This document shows, piece by piece, positions 18,191 through 28,906 of a stretch of 64,000 nt of DNA; the stretch's first letter is position 1; each line of letters starts with the position of its first letter. Both the position numbers and the translations under genes were made by a program. The stretch comes from Alphaproteobacteria bacterium. GTDB lineage: Bacteria; Pseudomonadota; Alphaproteobacteria; Rhodobacterales; Rhodobacteraceae. Location of the stretch: assembly GCA_009908505.1 (NCBI GenBank), contig JAAAPD010000077.1, forward strand, positions 1 through 64,000. Reading direction: 5' to 3'. The notes below the pieces were generated by a model that saw only the letters and a program-made list of their open reading frames with translations, was not told where the DNA came from and made no database searches.

Positions 18191-19768
18191 ATGAAATTCC
18201 AGACCGGTATCCTATCCGTGGCGCTTATGGCATCCACGGCTATCGGCGCATCGGCCGAAACCTTGCGCTGGGCGCGGGCGGGCGATTCCCTAACGCTCGA
18301 TCCCCATGCCCAGAACGAAGGGCCCACGCATACGCTGGCCCACCAGATCTACGAACCGCTGATCATCCGTGACATGACCGGCGCGCCTCAAGCCGCGCTC
18401 GCGACCTCCTGGGGGCCCAGCGCCGACGATCCCAGCGTATGGGTTTTCGAGCTGCGCGAAGGCGTGACCTACCACGACGGTGCCGACTTCACCGCCGAGG
18501 ACGTGGTGTTCTCGATCAACCGGGCGAAGTCCGAAAACTCCAACATGAAGGAGCTTCTGGCCTCGATCATCGATGTGCGCGCGGTCGACGACTACACTGT
18601 CGAGATGGAAACCGACGGACCGAACCCGATCCTGCCGGCGAACCTGACCAACCTGTTCATGATGGACAAGGGCTGGGCCGAGGCCAACGATGCGGTCGAC
18701 GTGCAGGACGTCGAAGGCGGCGAACAGACTTTCGCCGCGACCAATGCGAACGGCACCGGCGCCTACGAACTTGTCAGCCGCGAGCCCGACGTGCGCACAG
18801 TCCTGACCCAGAACGAGGACTACTGGGGCATGGATCAGTTCCCCATGGAAGTCACCGAAATCATCTACACCCCGATCCAGAACGCCGCGACACGCGTCGC
18901 CGCGCTCCTGTCGGGCGAGGTGGACTTCATCCAGGACGTGCCGGTGCAGGACTTGGGCCGTGTCGCCGACACCGAGGGGCTGGTGGTCAAGACCGCACCG
19001 CAGAACCGGGTGATCTTCTTCGGCATGAACATGGGCGACGATGACCTGGCAAATGACGATGTCGAAGGCGCCAACCCTCTGGCCGATGCCCGCGTGCGTG
19101 AAGCGATGAACATGGCCATCAACCGTGAGGCCATCCAGCAGGTCGTCATGCGGGGCCAATCCCAGCCCGCAGGCATGATCGCGCCGCCTTTCGTCAACGG
19201 ATGGACCGAGGAGATGGATTCCGTCGAGACCGATACCGACGCGGCCAAGGCCCTGATGGCAGATGCCGGTTACGAGGACGGCTTCTCGATCCAGCTGGAC
19301 TGCCCGAACGATCGCTACATCAATGACGAAGCAATCTGCCAGGCCGCAGTGGGCATGCTGGCGCAGATCGGCGTCACCGTGAACCTAGATGCCAAGCCAA
19401 AGGCGCAGCACTTCCCGCTGATCACCAATGCCGAAACCGACTTCTACATGCTGGGTTGGGGCGTTCCGACCTACGATTCGGAATACATCTTCAACTTCCT
19501 GGTGCACACCCGCGGCGACGAGCGTGGCAGCTGGAACAACACCGGCTACTCCAACCCCGAGCTTGACGAGATGATCGTGTCGCTCGCCTCGGAAACCGAC
19601 CTGGATGCACGGAACGAGGCCATCGCCTCGATCTGGGAGGTCGTGCAGGAGGAAACACTCTACCTGCCGATCCACCACCAGGTTCTGAACTGGGGGATGA
19701 CCGATGCCGTCGGGATCGAGGTCAGCCCCGAGGATGATCCGAAGTTCAAGTTCTTCGAAATGAACTGA
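18191..19768 (+). CDS. Peptide ABC transporter substrate-binding protein (family 5)
   Basis: 525-residue periplasmic solute receptor of the DppA/OppA/NikA class. The signal peptide is MKFQTGILSVALMASTAIGASA with cleavage before ETLRW. The motifs SLTLDPHAQNEGPTHTLAHQIYEPL and FELREGVTYHDGADFTAEDVVFSINRA are typical. The ATG at 18191 has GGGAG upstream; the longer in-frame extension lacks a signal. It heads the five-gene importer operon and is separated from the permeases by a hairpin. The ligand is unassigned. The 226 bases upstream hold no gene. Confidence 0.93.
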   Translation: MKFQTGILSVALMASTAIGASAETLRWARAGDSLTLDPHAQNEGPTHTLAHQIYEPLIIRDMTGAPQAALATSWGPSADDPSVWVFELREGVTYHDGADFTAEDVVFSINRAKSENSNMKELLASIIDVRAVDDYTVEMETDGPNPILPANLTNLFMMDKGWAEANDAVDVQDVEGGEQTFAATNANGTGAYELVSREPDVRTVLTQNEDYWGMDQFPMEVTEIIYTPIQNAATRVAALLSGEVDFIQDVPVQDLGRVADTEGLVVKTAPQNRVIFFGMNMGDDDLANDDVEGANPLADARVREAMNMAINREAIQQVVMRGQSQPAGMIAPPFVNGWTEEMDSVETDTDAAKALMADAGYEDGFSIQLDCPNDRYINDEAICQAAVGMLAQIGVTVNLDAKPKAQHFPLITNAETDFYMLGWGVPTYDSEYIFNFLVHTRGDERGSWNNTGYSNPELDEMIVSLASETDLDARNEAIASIWEVVQEETLYLPIHHQVLNWGMTDAVGIEVSPEDDPKFKFFEMN

Positions 19769-19782
19769 TCCGACCAGACAGG

Positions 19783-19811
19783 CGGGCGGCACGACAGGTG
19801 CCGCCCGTTTT
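19783..19811 (+). terminator. Intercistronic hairpin with T-run (partial terminator/attenuator)
   Basis: Ten-base perfect stem CGGGCGGCAC / GTGCCGCCCG with loop GACAG, followed by TTTT, located 15 bases after the binding-protein stop and 53 bases before the first permease. Such hairpins commonly make the binding protein more abundant than the membrane subunits, by partial termination or by protecting the upstream mRNA end. The role here is inferred. Confidence 0.7.
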
Positions 19812-19863
19812 CGCCCTGCATCCAGCGGATCGCGGGGCGGTTTTTTTCCGGGGACCCCAGCAC

Positions 19864-20847
19864 ATGCTTGCCTACATCATCCGCCGCGTGGCGCAGTCCA
19901 TACTAGTGCTTTTGGTCGTGGGGCTTGTCGCCTTCGCGATGTTCCGCTTTGTCGGTGATCCCATCGACAACATGCTGGGACAGGAACGCACCCAGGCCGA
20001 TATCGAAAGGCTGCGGGAACAGCTGGGCCTGGATCAGCCATTCATCGTGCAATACTGGCGCTTCCTCGAGCAGGCGATTCAGGGCAATTTCGGCCTGTCC
20101 TACCGTCAGGGACGCCCGGTATCCGACATCCTGATCGAGCGCCTTCCGGCCACGCTGGAGCTTGCCGTCGTCTCTGGGCTGATGGCGCTGGTCGGGGGGA
20201 TCGCGCTGGGCATCTTCACCGCGATCCGCCGCCGCGGCGTCTCGGCCAATGTCATCATGACGCTGTCGCTGGTGGGGGTATCGCTGCCGACCTTCCTGAT
20301 CGGGATCCTGCTGATCTACCTCTTCTCGGTGGAGCTTGGCTGGCTGCCCAGTTTCGGACGTGGCGAGGTTACGGACCTTGGCTGGTGGACCACGGGCTTT
20401 CTGACCGAAAGCGGGCTCAAGGCCCTGATCCTGCCGGCGATCACGCTGGGGCTTTACCAGATGACCCTGATCATGCGGCTCGTCCGAACCGAGATGCTGG
20501 AAGTGCTGCGCATGGACTATGTCCGTTTCGCCCGGGCCCGTGGCATCCGCGAACGCGCGATCAATTTCCGTCACGCGCTGAAGAATACGCTGGTTCCGGT
20601 CATCACGATCACGGGCCTTCAGCTGGGCAGCATCATCGCCTTCGCCATCATCACGGAAACCGTGTTCCAGTGGCCGGGCGTCGGCCTTCTATTCATCAAT
20701 GCGATCCAGTTCGTCGATATTCCCGTCATGGCCGCTTACCTGATGCTGATCTCGGTCATGTTCGTTGGCATCAATCTGATCGTCGACATGCTCTATTTCG
20801 CCATTGACCCGCGCCTGCGCGCGGACCGCACGCAAGGAGGGCACTAG
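19864..20847 (+). CDS. Peptide ABC transporter permease (DppB type)
   Basis: 327-residue inner-membrane permease starting MLAYIIRRVAQSILVLLVVG, with the family's LGLDQPFIVQYWRFL region and the EAA loop (DYVRFARARGIRERAINFRHALKN) near residue 220. The ATG at 19864 has GGGGA upstream; upstream in-frame codons fall in the intercistronic hairpin and are not coding. It forms the channel with the next gene, separated from it by one base. Confidence 0.93.
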   Translation: MLAYIIRRVAQSILVLLVVGLVAFAMFRFVGDPIDNMLGQERTQADIERLREQLGLDQPFIVQYWRFLEQAIQGNFGLSYRQGRPVSDILIERLPATLELAVVSGLMALVGGIALGIFTAIRRRGVSANVIMTLSLVGVSLPTFLIGILLIYLFSVELGWLPSFGRGEVTDLGWWTTGFLTESGLKALILPAITLGLYQMTLIMRLVRTEMLEVLRMDYVRFARARGIRERAINFRHALKNTLVPVITITGLQLGSIIAFAIITETVFQWPGVGLLFINAIQFVDIPVMAAYLMLISVMFVGINLIVDMLYFAIDPRLRADRTQGGH

Positions 20848-20848
20848 C

Positions 20849-21790
20849 ATGTCCGACACACCGGCCCCCGCCCCCCAAAGTCGCCTGCGCCGTGCATGGG
20901 ACAGCGATTTCACCTGGTCCTTCCGCCACGCGCCGGTGGCCATCGTTTCTTCTTTTGTCGTGCTGGTTTTGATCCTCGCGGCGCTGCTGGCCCCGCTGAT
21001 CACGCCGCATGATCCCTTCAACCCGGCCACGCTGAACCTGATGAACGGCTTCACCCCGCCGGGTCAGGCCAATGCCTTTACCGGTGACACGTTCATTCTG
21101 GGCACCGATGATCAGGGTCGCGACGTGTTTTCGACCATACTTTACGGAATGCGCATATCCCTCTTCGTGGGTTTCGCGGCCGTTCTACTTGCCATGGTGA
21201 TTGGCGTGACGCTCGGCCTTCTGGCCGGATACTTGGGCGGCTGGGTCGAATCCATCATCATGCGGGTGGCCGACGTGCAGCTGACCTTTCCTGCGATCCT
21301 TGTCGCCATGCTGATTTTCGGCATCGCCAAGGGGATCACCCCGCCGGAATACCGCGACCAGATGGCGATCTGGGTGCTGATCCTGGCTATTGGCCTCTCT
21401 GATTGGGTGCAATTCGCCCGTGTTGTGCGCGGGGCGACCCTGGTGGAAAAAAGCAAGGAATACGTGCAGGCCGCCCGTCTGATCGGCCGGTCGCCCTTTT
21501 CGATCATGCTGCGCCACATCCTGCCCAACGTGCTGAACCCCGTCCTGGTCATCGCCACGATCTCGTTGGCGCTGGCGATCATCGCCGAGGCGACCCTGTC
21601 CTTCCTGGGGGTCGGCGCCCCGCCGACGAAACCGTCGCTGGGCACGCTGATCCGTATCGGACAGGAATTCATGTTCTCGGGCGAGTGGTGGATCTTGTTC
21701 TTCCCGGCACTGGCGCTCCTGGCACTGGCGCTTTCCATCAACCTGCTGGGCGACTGGCTGCGCGACGCGCTGAACCCGAGGCTGAGATGA
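20849..21790 (+). CDS. Peptide ABC transporter permease (DppC type)
   Basis: 313-residue inner-membrane permease. It begins MSDTPAPAPQSRLRRAWDSDF with a strong AAGGAGG site upstream. LGTDDQGRDVFSTILYGMRISLFVG is the DppC hallmark, and the EAA loop is KEYVQAARLIGRSPFSIMLRHILPN. It overlaps the following ATPase gene by four bases (ATGA). Unlike the permease at the left window edge, it has no N-terminal extension. Confidence 0.94.
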   Translation: MSDTPAPAPQSRLRRAWDSDFTWSFRHAPVAIVSSFVVLVLILAALLAPLITPHDPFNPATLNLMNGFTPPGQANAFTGDTFILGTDDQGRDVFSTILYGMRISLFVGFAAVLLAMVIGVTLGLLAGYLGGWVESIIMRVADVQLTFPAILVAMLIFGIAKGITPPEYRDQMAIWVLILAIGLSDWVQFARVVRGATLVEKSKEYVQAARLIGRSPFSIMLRHILPNVLNPVLVIATISLALAIIAEATLSFLGVGAPPTKPSLGTLIRIGQEFMFSGEWWILFFPALALLALALSINLLGDWLRDALNPRLR

Positions 21791-22776
21791 CAGACACACC
21801 CGTTCTTTCCGTCCACGATCTTGTCGTGGAAATCCCCACGCGCCATGGCGTCCTGCGCCCCGTGGACAATGTCAGCTATGACATCCACGCGGGTGAAATA
21901 CTTGGCGTTGTCGGCGAATCCGGCGCAGGCAAATCCATGACCGGCAATGCCGTGATCGGCCTGCTGGACCGCCCCGCCCGGATCGTATCCGGTGAAATTC
22001 TTCTGTCCGGCCAGCCCATCCAGGGGCTCAAACGCGATGTCATCCGCAAGCTGCGCGGCAAGAAAATGGGGATGATCTTCCAGGATCCGCTGACCTCGCT
22101 CAACCCGCTGCTGACCGTGGGTGATCAGCTGACCGAAACGATCCTAGAACACTTGAAAGTGGGCCAGACCGAGGCCCGAAAACGCGCCATCGCTGCCCTT
22201 GAAGAGGTCGGCATTCCCGCCGCGGCCCAGCGCATCAACAGCTACCCGCACGAGTTTTCCGGCGGCATGCGGCAACGGGTCGTGATCGCTCTTGCGCTAT
22301 GCGCCGAACCGGACCTGGTGATCGCGGACGAACCGACCACCGCGCTCGATGTCAGCGTGCAGGCACAGATCGTCGCGCTTCTGAAACGGCTTTGCCGGGA
22401 ACGGGGCGTCGCCGTGATGCTGGTGACGCATGATATGGGCGTGATCGCCGAAGCCGCCGACAGGGTGGCCGTCATGTATGCCGGGCGGCTGGCCGAGCTT
22501 GGCCCGGTGCGCGAGGTCCTGACCCAGGCGCGTCATCCGTATACGGCCGGCCTCATGGCCTCGACCCCGCTTGCCAGCCAAGGGCGCAAACGTCTGCGGC
22601 AGATTCCAGGTTCCATGCCCCGGCTTGGCGCCCTGCCGACCGGCTGTGCCTTTCATCCCCGTTGCGAATTTGCACAAGACAAGTGCCGGCAGGAACCGGG
22701 TCCAACGATTGACCGCTGCGACGGGCGCGCGGCCTGCTGGTTCCCGCTGACCGCCAAGCAAGAGGTGTCCGCATGA
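21787..22776 (+). CDS. Peptide ABC transporter ATP-binding protein (DppD type)
   Basis: 329-residue ATPase. Walker A is GESGAGKS (residues 43-50), the ABC signature is FSGGMRQR, and Walker B is LVIADEPTTALD. The C-terminal oligopeptide-transporter domain with GCAFHPRCEFAQDKC is present, as in DppD/OppD; its cysteines may bind an iron-sulfur cluster in some members. The start codon overlaps the permease stop, and the gene overlaps the next ATPase by four bases. Confidence 0.95.
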   Translation: MTDTPVLSVHDLVVEIPTRHGVLRPVDNVSYDIHAGEILGVVGESGAGKSMTGNAVIGLLDRPARIVSGEILLSGQPIQGLKRDVIRKLRGKKMGMIFQDPLTSLNPLLTVGDQLTETILEHLKVGQTEARKRAIAALEEVGIPAAAQRINSYPHEFSGGMRQRVVIALALCAEPDLVIADEPTTALDVSVQAQIVALLKRLCRERGVAVMLVTHDMGVIAEAADRVAVMYAGRLAELGPVREVLTQARHPYTAGLMASTPLASQGRKRLRQIPGSMPRLGALPTGCAFHPRCEFAQDKCRQEPGPTIDRCDGRAACWFPLTAKQEVSA

Positions 22777-23738
22777 GCGCGCTGATCTCTGTTCGCGACC
22801 TGACGCGTGTCTTCGACGTGTCGAAGCCCTGGCTGAACCGCGTAATCGAACGCCTGCCGCGTGCCTTGCTGACCGCCGTTTCGGAGGTCAGCTTCGATGT
22901 CCCGGAAAACAGCGTCTACGCGCTGGTCGGGGAAAGTGGATCTGGCAAATCAACCATCGGCAAGATCATCGTCGGGCTGGTCCCACCCAGCGCTGGATCG
23001 GTGGAGATCGAGGGGGTCGATCTTGCGACCGAAACCGACGCAAAAAAGGTCGAGGCGGTGCGCGACGATATCCAGATGATTTTCCAAGACCCCTTCGCGT
23101 CGCTCAACCCGCGCTGGCGGGTGCGGAATATCATCGAGGAACCCGTCGCGGCCAAGGGCGGCAAGACGAACGGCTTGGCCGAAAAGCTGCTCGAACAAGT
23201 CGGGTTGTCCGCCGCCGATGCCGGGAAATACCCACACGAATTCTCGGGCGGGCAGCGGCAGCGGATTTGTATCGCCAGGGCCCTGGCCTCGGAGCCCCGC
23301 ATCATCGTCTGCGACGAGCCCACCTCGGCGCTTGACGTTTCGGTGCAAAGCCAGGTGCTCAACCTGATGTCGGACCTGCGAGAAGACCTTGGACTGACTT
23401 ATCTTTTCATCAGCCATGACCTGACCGTGGTGCAGCACATGGCCGACGTGATCGGTGTGCTATACTTGGGTCGGCTGGTGGAAGAGGCGCCGCGCGACCG
23501 ATTGTTCAACGAGCCCAAGCATCCTTATACCCAGATGCTGTTCGACGCAGCCCCCAAGATGGATGCCTTCGGGCGCGAGGTTGATCCCCCAAAGGGCGAG
23601 ATTCCCGACGCGATCAATCCACCCCCCGGATGCGCCTTTCATCCGCGCTGTCCGCTTGCAACGGAACGCTGCAAGACCGAGCACCCGGAGATGCGCCATA
23701 TCGGTGAAACCCGGGTCGCCTGCCATCATGCCGAATAA
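22773..23738 (+). CDS. Peptide ABC transporter ATP-binding protein (DppF type)
   Basis: 321-residue second ATPase of the importer. Walker A GESGSGKST is at about residues 53-61, with FSGGQRQR and IIVCDEPTSALD following. The C-terminus has GCAFHPRCPLATERC. It completes the importer of binding protein, two permeases and two ATPases. The next gene (AcuI-like) lies 88 bases downstream on the same strand with its own strong ribosome site. Confidence 0.95.
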   Translation: MSALISVRDLTRVFDVSKPWLNRVIERLPRALLTAVSEVSFDVPENSVYALVGESGSGKSTIGKIIVGLVPPSAGSVEIEGVDLATETDAKKVEAVRDDIQMIFQDPFASLNPRWRVRNIIEEPVAAKGGKTNGLAEKLLEQVGLSAADAGKYPHEFSGGQRQRICIARALASEPRIIVCDEPTSALDVSVQSQVLNLMSDLREDLGLTYLFISHDLTVVQHMADVIGVLYLGRLVEEAPRDRLFNEPKHPYTQMLFDAAPKMDAFGREVDPPKGEIPDAINPPPGCAFHPRCPLATERCKTEHPEMRHIGETRVACHHAE

Positions 23739-23826
23739 GGCGGACAGGGATTGAATCGTGCCAAGTTCTGGCCCGATGCTGGGGCTGAATCGAGATGACA
23801 AAGTCACCAGCCCAAGGAGGGACCCG

Positions 23827-24816
23827 ATGTTCAACGCATTGATCGTTCGCAAGGACGAAGAGACAGGCAAAACCGCGGCCGCGGTCGAGGAGATCTCCGA
23901 AGATCAGTTGCCCGAGGGCGAAGTGACCGTCGCGGTCGATTTTTCGACGGTGAACTACAAGGACGGTCTCTGCATCGGGCCGGGCGGCGGACTTGTGCGC
24001 AACTATCCGCATGTGCCGGGCATCGACTTTGCCGGAACCGTCGAGGCCTCGGACGATGACCGCTACAAGCCCGGCGACAAGGTTGTCCTGACCGGCTGGC
24101 GCGTAGGCGAGGCGCACTGGGGCGGCTATGCCCAGAAGGCCCGCGTCAATGCCGATTGGCTGGTGCCGCTACCGGACGGTCTGGACACCTGGCAGGCCAT
24201 GGCCGTGGGCACGGCGGGGCTGACAGCTATGCTGGCCGTGATGGCGCTCGAGGACCAGGGCATCAACGATGGCCCGATCCTCGTCACCGGGGCCGCGGGG
24301 GGTGTCGGGTCGGTCGCCACTGCGATCCTGGCCAATCTGGGCCACGAGGTTGCCGCCGTCACTGGCCGCCCGGAACAGGCCGATTACCTGAAAGGCCTCG
24401 GCGCCTCCGAGATCGTGGCCCGCGACGAGTTGACCGAGGTGACGCGCAAACCGCTCGAGGCCGAACGCTGGGGTGGGGCGGTCGATGCGGTTGCCGGCGC
24501 GATGCTGGGCCGGGTGCTGAAGCAGATGAAATACGGATCCTCCGTGGCGGCGATCGGTTTGGCCGGTGGCGCGGCGATCGAAGGAGCGTTGATCACGCCC
24601 TTCATCCTGCGGGGCGTGAACCTTCTTGGTATCGACAGCGTCATGCAGCCCTATGAAAACCGCATTCGCGCCTGGCAGCGCATTGCCGACGATCTGCCCA
24701 TGGAAAAGCTTGAGGCCATGGTTCAGCCCGCAACTCTGTCCGACCTGCCGCAATTGGGGGCCGACATCCTTAAGGGCCAGATCAAGGGCCGTGTCGTGGT
24801 GGACGTGAACGGATGA
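23827..24816 (+). CDS. acuI: Acrylyl-CoA reductase (AcuI/YhdH family, NADPH)
   Basis: 329-residue medium-chain dehydrogenase/reductase that reduces acryloyl-CoA to propionyl-CoA. The family segment DFSTVNYKDGLCIGPGGGLVRNYPHVPGIDFAGTV and the nucleotide loop VTGAAGGVGSVA are present; no catalytic zinc ligands are seen. AAGGAGG precedes the ATG. In roseobacters AcuI detoxifies acryloyl-CoA from DMSP breakdown, but no dmd or ddd gene is visible here, so the link to DMSP is only suggestive. The 182 bases after it contain a weak hairpin (24840-24855) without a T-run. Confidence 0.85.
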   Translation: MFNALIVRKDEETGKTAAAVEEISEDQLPEGEVTVAVDFSTVNYKDGLCIGPGGGLVRNYPHVPGIDFAGTVEASDDDRYKPGDKVVLTGWRVGEAHWGGYAQKARVNADWLVPLPDGLDTWQAMAVGTAGLTAMLAVMALEDQGINDGPILVTGAAGGVGSVATAILANLGHEVAAVTGRPEQADYLKGLGASEIVARDELTEVTRKPLEAERWGGAVDAVAGAMLGRVLKQMKYGSSVAAIGLAGGAAIEGALITPFILRGVNLLGIDSVMQPYENRIRAWQRIADDLPMEKLEAMVQPATLSDLPQLGADILKGQIKGRVVVDVNG

Positions 24817-24998
24817 TCGCCTCTACCAGCACTTGAATTGGGGCATCGCTGCCCCGCAGCCCCGCCGATGGCCAGTTTCGCTGCAACAAATCCGTCAAGC
24901 AAAGCCCATTCGGTACGGTCACGTCCGTGTGATGTCACGCGCCGTTGAGTTGCCGTATCCGGTACGGGCTTGGATGCTGGACGGAAAGGAGGCTCCAC

Positions 24999-25661
24999 AT
25001 GAACCGACCAAGCCGAAACATCAAGACTGCCGCGCTGATGATAGCGATCATGCTGGGCTGGATGGTCCAGTCTGGCACGGCCCATGCGCGCGACCTGCAG
25101 TCCATCACGGTGGCCGGCGGCTGCTTCTGGTGTGTGGAAGCCGATTTCGAAAAGGTTGCCGGAGTCGAAGAGGTGGTATCGGGCTATACCGGCGGGACCG
25201 TCGCGAACCCCACCTACAAACAGGTCACGCGCGGCGGGACCGGGCATTACGAGGCGGTGGAAATTCGCTACGATGCTGACCACGTTTCGGCCCGGCAGCT
25301 CTATGATCTGTTCTTCCGGTCCGTCGATCCGACCGATGCCGGTGGCCAGTTCTGTGACCGGGGGGAAAGCTACCGCACGGCGATTTTCGTCTCTGATTCG
25401 GCTGAAAGGGCGGCAGCCTTGGCCGCGAAAGAGGCCGCCGAAGCCGAGCTGTCACAGGCCATTGTTACCCCGATCCTCGATGCCGGGCCCTTCTACGATG
25501 CCGAAGACTACCATCAGGATTACTATCGCTCGCAGGATCGCGTAATCACCCGACGCGGCATCAAGACCATGGAAGAGGCTTACAAGTTCTACCGCGAGGC
25601 CTGCGGGCGCGATGCCCGAATCCGCCAGCTTTGGGGCGATGACGCGCCCTTTGTGAACTAG
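24999..25661 (+). CDS. msrA: Exported peptide-methionine (S)-S-oxide reductase
   Basis: 220-residue MsrA that reduces oxidised methionine. The catalytic motif is GGCFWC with Cys42, followed by EVVSGYTGG and TGHYEAVEI. Unusually for cytosolic MsrA, it starts with a signal peptide ([20 protein letters not shown], residues 11-30), so it should act in the periplasm. An AAGGAGG site precedes the ATG. A Cys in REACGRD near the C-terminus could be the resolving residue. Its stop shares CTAG with the convergent kinase gene. Confidence 0.93.
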   Translation: MNRPSRNIKTAALMIAIMLGWMVQSGTAHARDLQSITVAGGCFWCVEADFEKVAGVEEVVSGYTGGTVANPTYKQVTRGGTGHYEAVEIRYDADHVSARQLYDLFFRSVDPTDAGGQFCDRGESYRTAIFVSDSAERAAALAAKEAAEAELSQAIVTPILDAGPFYDAEDYHQDYYRSQDRVITRRGIKTMEEAYKFYREACGRDARIRQLWGDDAPFVN

Positions 25662-26523
25662 GCGCGAAAGGCCTGGACCTCGGCCAGGTCCGGGATCACA
25701 TCGGCAGTGCCTTGGCGCGTCACCATGAGGGCCGCCGCCTTGCCGGCCAAACTCATGGCCTGTTGCATGGGCATGCCTCTTTCCAGCCCGGCCAAAACAT
25801 AACCTGTAAAGGTATCCCCCGCACCGGTCGTATCCACGGGCGTGACGGGCAGGGCGGCGACATGCACCGGGCCATCCGGCCCGAACCACGTTGCCCCGTC
25901 GCCACCTTCTGTCACGATCACGTTCTTCACGGGCAGGGCCCCGGGCGAGCACCCTGTCGCGTGCTGCAACTGTTCAGCCTCGACGGCGTTCAGGAAAAGT
26001 AGGTCAAGGTCATCCAGCACCGCCTGCACCTTTTGCGCATCGAACGGTGCCGCCGCATAGGCGACCTTCAGCCCCATCTTCTTCGCCAGAACCGCCGCCT
26101 CGGCTTGCAGCCCGGTTTCGTTCTGCATGATCAGCCAATCACCCGTTTCCGCATGTGTCAGAGCCTGTTCCAGGACCGCTGGCGGGATCTCCATGTTGGC
26201 GCCGGGATGCAGGACGATCGAATTCTCGCCCCTAGGATCGACGAAAATCATGGCCTGGCAGGTTTCGGTCTCGACTTCGGCAATGTGGCGGGTATCGACG
26301 CCATATTCCATCAATCGGTCCACGGCCCAGCGCCCATCCTGCCCAACGGCCCCGATATGGCAGACATGCGCCCCGGCACGCGCGGCTGCCACGGACATGT
26401 TCGTGCCCTTGCCCCCCAGGAAAACCTGCCGACCGATCGAACCAAGCGTTTCGCCAGGCCTGGGAAGATGCGGCACCTGGTAGATGAAGTCCGCGTTGAT
26501 CGAGCCCAGGTTCCAGATGGTCA

Positions 26524-26524
<1 letters not shown>
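25658..26524 (-). CDS. rbsK: PfkB-family sugar kinase, ribokinase-like
   Basis: 288-residue carbohydrate kinase. The first PfkB signature contains [15 protein letters not shown] (about residues 38-52) and the second is [17 protein letters not shown] with the catalytic Asp. It resembles ribokinase, but no ribose transporter is nearby and the sugar could differ. The ATG at 26524 shares its A with the maeB stop (TGATG). Its own stop overlaps that of msrA. Confidence 0.82.
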
Positions 26525-28779
<2,255 letters not shown>

Positions 28780-28906
28780 CTGGTTCCTCCCGTTCAGCGC
28801 AAGCAGCTTTAAGGGATAGGCGGTTGGCCCCGCAACCGGACTCTTTTCGACTTTCGTCGCTAACATGCGCTGGTTAGGTTCGGCGGGCAGGTATCCGGGG
28901 GGATGA

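Noticed and set aside
24840-24855. Hairpin GGGGCA-TCGC-TGCCCC after acuI as a terminator
   Set aside because: The stem is only six base pairs and no T-run follows on the plus strand.
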